From the NCBI GenBank assembly GCA_016195665.1, contig JACPZD010000002.1, positions 1 to 53,296 of the forward strand: a stretch of 53,296 nucleotides of DNA, given 5' to 3'. This document shows, one piece after another, positions 53,209 to 53,296 of this stretch. The DNA comes from Gammaproteobacteria bacterium. Its GTDB lineage: Bacteria > Pseudomonadota > Gammaproteobacteria > SURF-13. Under the pieces are notes generated by a model. It ran no database searches. It was not told where the DNA came from and was given only the letters and a program-made list of their open reading frames with translations. Numbering within the stretch: the first letter of the stretch is position 1; every line of letters starts with the position of its first letter. The position numbers and the translations under genes were made by a program.

Positions 53209-53296
53209 TTAGGGGACAACAGCGTTTTCTTCATACTGCATCGGACTCACGTAACCGAGTGTTTGATGTAGCCGTTCTCGATTGTAAAACACTTCA
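53209..53296 (-). CDS. IS3-family transposase (OrfB), C-terminal fragment cut by window edge
   Basis: 28 codons read inward from the right edge: VFYNRERLHQTLGYVSPMQY then EENAVVP and TAA. The YNxxRxHxxLGYxSP pattern is the C-terminal end of IS3-family integrase-type transposases. The DDE core lies outside the window. Confidence 0.85.
   Translation of the reverse strand, partial: EVFYNRERLHQTLGYVSPMQYEENAVVP

Noticed and set aside
53049-53234. 61-codon minus-strand frame containing ISHALMQVRHLLEEDIRLAK
   Set aside because: Partly helical-looking but bounded by repeat units at both ends; cannot be assigned and may be a scrap of a lost gene.

Overview
The window looks like a chromosomal segment of a gammaproteobacterium, probably an uncultured relative of the Chromatiales/Acidiferrobacterales, though the lineage is inferred from gene order alone. 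The block mtnA, gyrA, serC, serA, pheA, hisC, tyrA, aroA, cmk, rpsA, ihfB, lapA, lapB, pyrF (minus strand, 18.9 to 2.35 kb) with mtaD, ubiG, the mupP/gph-type phosphatase and rmuC running the other way (20.0 to 24.1 kb) resembles the gyrA neighbourhood of Pseudomonas. A second housekeeping block, ffs, (two accessory genes), dnaX, ybaB, recR, lies at 48.5 to 52.2 kb.

Layout. 0 to 2.1 kb: IS630 transposase tail, CHAD-domain gene, repeat-rich spacer and a decayed RND efflux pump gene. 2.1 to 19 kb: dense minus-strand housekeeping block for aromatic amino acid, histidine and serine synthesis, replication and translation; nearly every gap holds a dispersed palindromic repeat. 19 to 24.1 kb: OmpA-like protein, then methylthioadenosine/ubiquinone/cell-wall recycling genes. 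24.1 to 25.6 kb: a small accessory island in which a toxin-antitoxin pair and an IS5 remnant are each followed by another copy of the rmuC 3' end. 26 to 32.3 kb: UMF1-type MFS transporter, metallo-beta-lactamase-fold protein, MazG C-terminal domain, DUF488, both pyruvate dehydrogenase E1 subunits, Hsp20. 32.5 to 39.7 kb: group 3b NiFe-hydrogenase operon (hydB-hydG-hydD-hydA plus maturation protease) with a Lon-like protease gene between hydD and hydA. 39.7 to 47.9 kb: 2-hydroxyacid dehydrogenase, tRNA-Ser(CGA), dinB, a cupin gene carrying an inserted repeat, EamA transporter, mtgA, uup, a small Rossmann protein and fbp. 47.9 to 53.3 kb: repeats, tRNA-Ser(GGA), 4.5S RNA, a DUF5678/retropepsin-like pair, dnaX-ybaB-recR, then a decayed margin with HicB, RAYT and IS3 fragments.

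Two themes stand out. First, at least seven families of short dispersed repeats have colonised the spacers, and several contribute to proteins: a 51-bp repeat sits in frame inside the cupin gene, a repeat encodes the GyrA tail, and a repeat encodes the end of the RND remnant. Second, two promoters with the same geometry (an FNR/CRP-family box exactly 23 bp from a -10 hexamer, class II spacing) precede hsp20 and the lon-hydA part of the hydrogenase operon, suggesting oxygen- or redox-linked control. No CRISPR array, rRNA operon or intact prophage is visible. All family assignments come from reading the translated sequences; no database search was run.
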